Below, one piece after another: positions 54,001 to 56,006 of a stretch of DNA of 56,006 nucleotides. The stretch comes from Mnemiopsis leidyi (taxonomy: Eukaryota > Ctenophora > Tentaculata > Lobata > Bolinopsidae). Position numbers and translations under genes: made by a program. The stretch spans positions 439,502-495,507 of the forward strand of contig JH152696.1 of the NCBI GenBank assembly GCA_000226015.1. Direction: 5' to 3'. The notes below the pieces were generated by a model. It did no database searches, had not been told where the DNA came from, and saw only the letters and a list, made by a program, of their open reading frames with translations. Position 1 is the stretch's first letter; each line of letters begins with the position of its first letter.

Positions 54001-56006
54001 CTACGAGATAATCAACATGCTTGTAATTTTGTTTTATCGGCGAAATTTGATATTCCTGGGGAGTGAACAATTTAATACGTAATTGGTTTTGTATATTGTA
54101 TAACGGTATATTGTAAAACGGGATATTGTATAAAAGTGTTTTAATAGTACCTCTAAATCTTTACTGCAGCTTGGCAGCATGTTTATCCACATTAAAATAA
54201 CAAAAATGTTGGAACACTTTTATGTTTGGAACACTAACATATTTATCAAATAAAGTTCAGTTTTCACTTTGTCATGATTTATCACCCTGACACAATACTA
54301 TTTGTTGTCAAGTCTTGCATGATCCCGGGTGTTTACATTTTACGGAACAAAATAAATTAAACACTAGGAGTAGAGACTGGTATAATCTAGTCATTTTAAA
54401 TTTTTTCGCATAATTGTCCAAAAAGTTTACATGCAATGCACTGATAGCATTATGCAAAAGAAGTTTCACGATTTACGTGCCCTACAGTCTATATAATAAT
54501 GTAACGCCTATACAGTCTCCACGTTACAATTACTTACTACAGTCAATGAGCTTATCCTTAATCCTTATTAAATATTTGACACATACCAGCACACATATTA
54601 TGCTTTATGCTATTTGCTAGCCGACAAATGTTGATAATATACAGGCTATTTTTAGCATCATATATTAACTTATTAACGTACTCGTGTTATTCCTGCTTTA
54701 ATAGTAATTATGTGCCCTAGCAAGATTCAACGGCTGTTGAAATCTCCAAAATAAATGGACGCTCTAATTGACTCTGCTTAATTGTGACCTGTAGTGAACC
54801 TACATAGGAGCTCAGAGCGCAATATTAAATCCAATCGCCGTGGTGTAAGTGCTACCTGGTCATTTCAACAAAACGAGTCTACTCTCTTCGTCAGTGCATT
54901 CCAACTTTTTTGAAAAATTCTGATAATTTAGCCAGGTTATACTCTTCTCTGCAGCTCTACGAACAACCTAACTCAAAACTTGCTCTGAATCGGGATCACA
55001 GTATCACAACAGTATTACAACATTATCACAACAGTATCACAACAGTATCACAACAATATCACAACAGTATCACAAGATCTCTCATCATTTTTCAAGTCAC
55101 AACTCGATGAAAACATCGATGAAGAATGATAAGAATGCATCCCAGGCCAGATTTCATAGCAGGGCGGGGAATCTTTAAAATATCTAAATCAAGTTGTCGT
55201 GGAACTTTTACAAAATGCGGTACTATCATAAAAAACATTTTATTTATGCGCACGTAAGCTTGTCCATTATGCGCTTTTTTATTGTTACGTATTGTTAATA
55301 TTCAATAGGTACTCCTACAAGCTGCATCGTCAGAAACCATTGCGAAATATTTCTGTCCCATGGCTTGTCGTATCATAGAAAATATTTGACCTATCAAACG
55401 ATTGTTTGTTTAGAATGTAAAGTGTAAGCTTGTGTTTCTAGTGTACATGACGAGCAGTGTAAAAACAGGCATTATGTTAGCCTTGGCTGTTGGAAAAACA
55501 AATAACTGCGTCAAAAGTAAATAACTCTTAATGTGTGTCGGTGATAGATCAACGATTTGTCTATCTTTGATGTGTATAATTCGCTGCGATGCTGTATCTG
55601 AGATGTGATGTGTTGTGGTGTGTTGGGGTGTGTTTCCTACATAGTCGATGAGAATGGTCACAGTTGAAATCTTCATACTGCTATAATACGACCATAATTA
55701 GGGGGAATTCGCCCCATGGTCAATGGTAAAAAACTTGGTCATGGGAAATAGGATCTTCCCTATGGTTGTGGACTGTGGTGAAAAGAGACATTTTATGGTC
55801 AGATGTCATCGTCTTATTTTGCGTCACCATTTGCATTTTCACCATAGAAATTTGGATTTTCGTCATGGTCATATTCAAAATTTTAAGCCATTTGGCAACG
55901 ATAATATTTAGAATTTAGCCATGCTTTTTTACAATTAAATTAGATTTCTTATAATTAGGCATTGAGTGGTTTTCAGAAATAAAAATACATATTTTCATTG
56001 AAATGT
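51027..56006. other. AT-rich stretch without a recognised gene
   Basis: About 5 kb with no exon I can support. Simple repeats are present: GTCTGTCT at about 51203-51235, three TATATTGTA(T/A)AACGG units at about 54091-54135, and TATCACAACAG units at 55008-55076. A 94-codon minus ORF at 51891-52175 and a plus ORF after an acceptor-like site at 52066 have no recognisable domain. Confidence 0.45.

Noticed and set aside
55003..55076. Short repeat array as a CRISPR
   Set aside because: Contiguous TATCACAACAG units without spacers, in animal DNA.

Overview
The window is animal nuclear DNA, AT-rich and sparsely genic, with spliced genes, GT-AG introns, many small inverted-repeat elements and one assembly gap (17089-17822). 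Genes made of SRCR, PAN/apple, F-type-lectin-like and PLAT modules, together with expanded BTB and sulfotransferase-like families, suggest a marine invertebrate, most likely a non-bilaterian such as a cnidarian or sponge. The species cannot be fixed from sequence alone.

The backbone is the plus-strand importin-4 gene (IPO4). Twelve exons between 1825 and 47190 join in perfect phase into 500 codons of HEAT-repeat protein with two acidic loops. The N-terminus lies left of the window. The C-terminal part is not visible anywhere to the right. Eight of its eleven introns are 141-740 bp. The other three are 27.4, 10.8 and 3.1 kb, and each carries genes on the opposite strand.

The 27.4 kb intron holds three complete minus-strand single-pass receptor genes. 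Receptor A (4425-7130) is signal peptide-PLAT-SRCR-TM-tail. Receptor B (10313-16629) is signal peptide-four SRCR-PAN-SRCR-TM-tail, with a 533 bp element inserted in one SRCR exon. Receptor C (21933-28024) is signal peptide-two F-type-lectin-like domains-SRCR-PAN-two SRCR-TM-tail. Nearly all modules are single phase 1-1 exons. All three cytoplasmic tails end with a PPxY block followed by a PSYxEVM block. The intron also holds an intronless sulfotransferase-like gene (29323-30624), a LINE reverse-transcriptase fragment and two tRNA-derived SINE-like elements.

The 10.8 kb intron holds the end of another minus-strand single-pass protein with a PPxY tail (33263-34251). Its transmembrane exon end and splice donor are copied four times in tandem. 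The 3.1 kb intron holds an intronless BTB-domain gene with a late frameshift (44249-46083). Right of IPO4 exon 12 are several hairpin-rich inverted-repeat elements and one exon of a PAP2/Aur1-like gene (50875-51026). The last 5 kb shows only simple repeats.

The most interesting content is the receptor cluster: modular ectodomains, recent SRCR exon duplications whose introns look more conserved than one coding loop, and a shared WW-binding/endocytic tail. This is the profile expected of a lineage-specific recognition receptor family (innate immunity or self/non-self), which is an inference. A second unexplained structure is a set of multi-hairpin elements in which different stems all bracket the same CTC...TCG mismatch.
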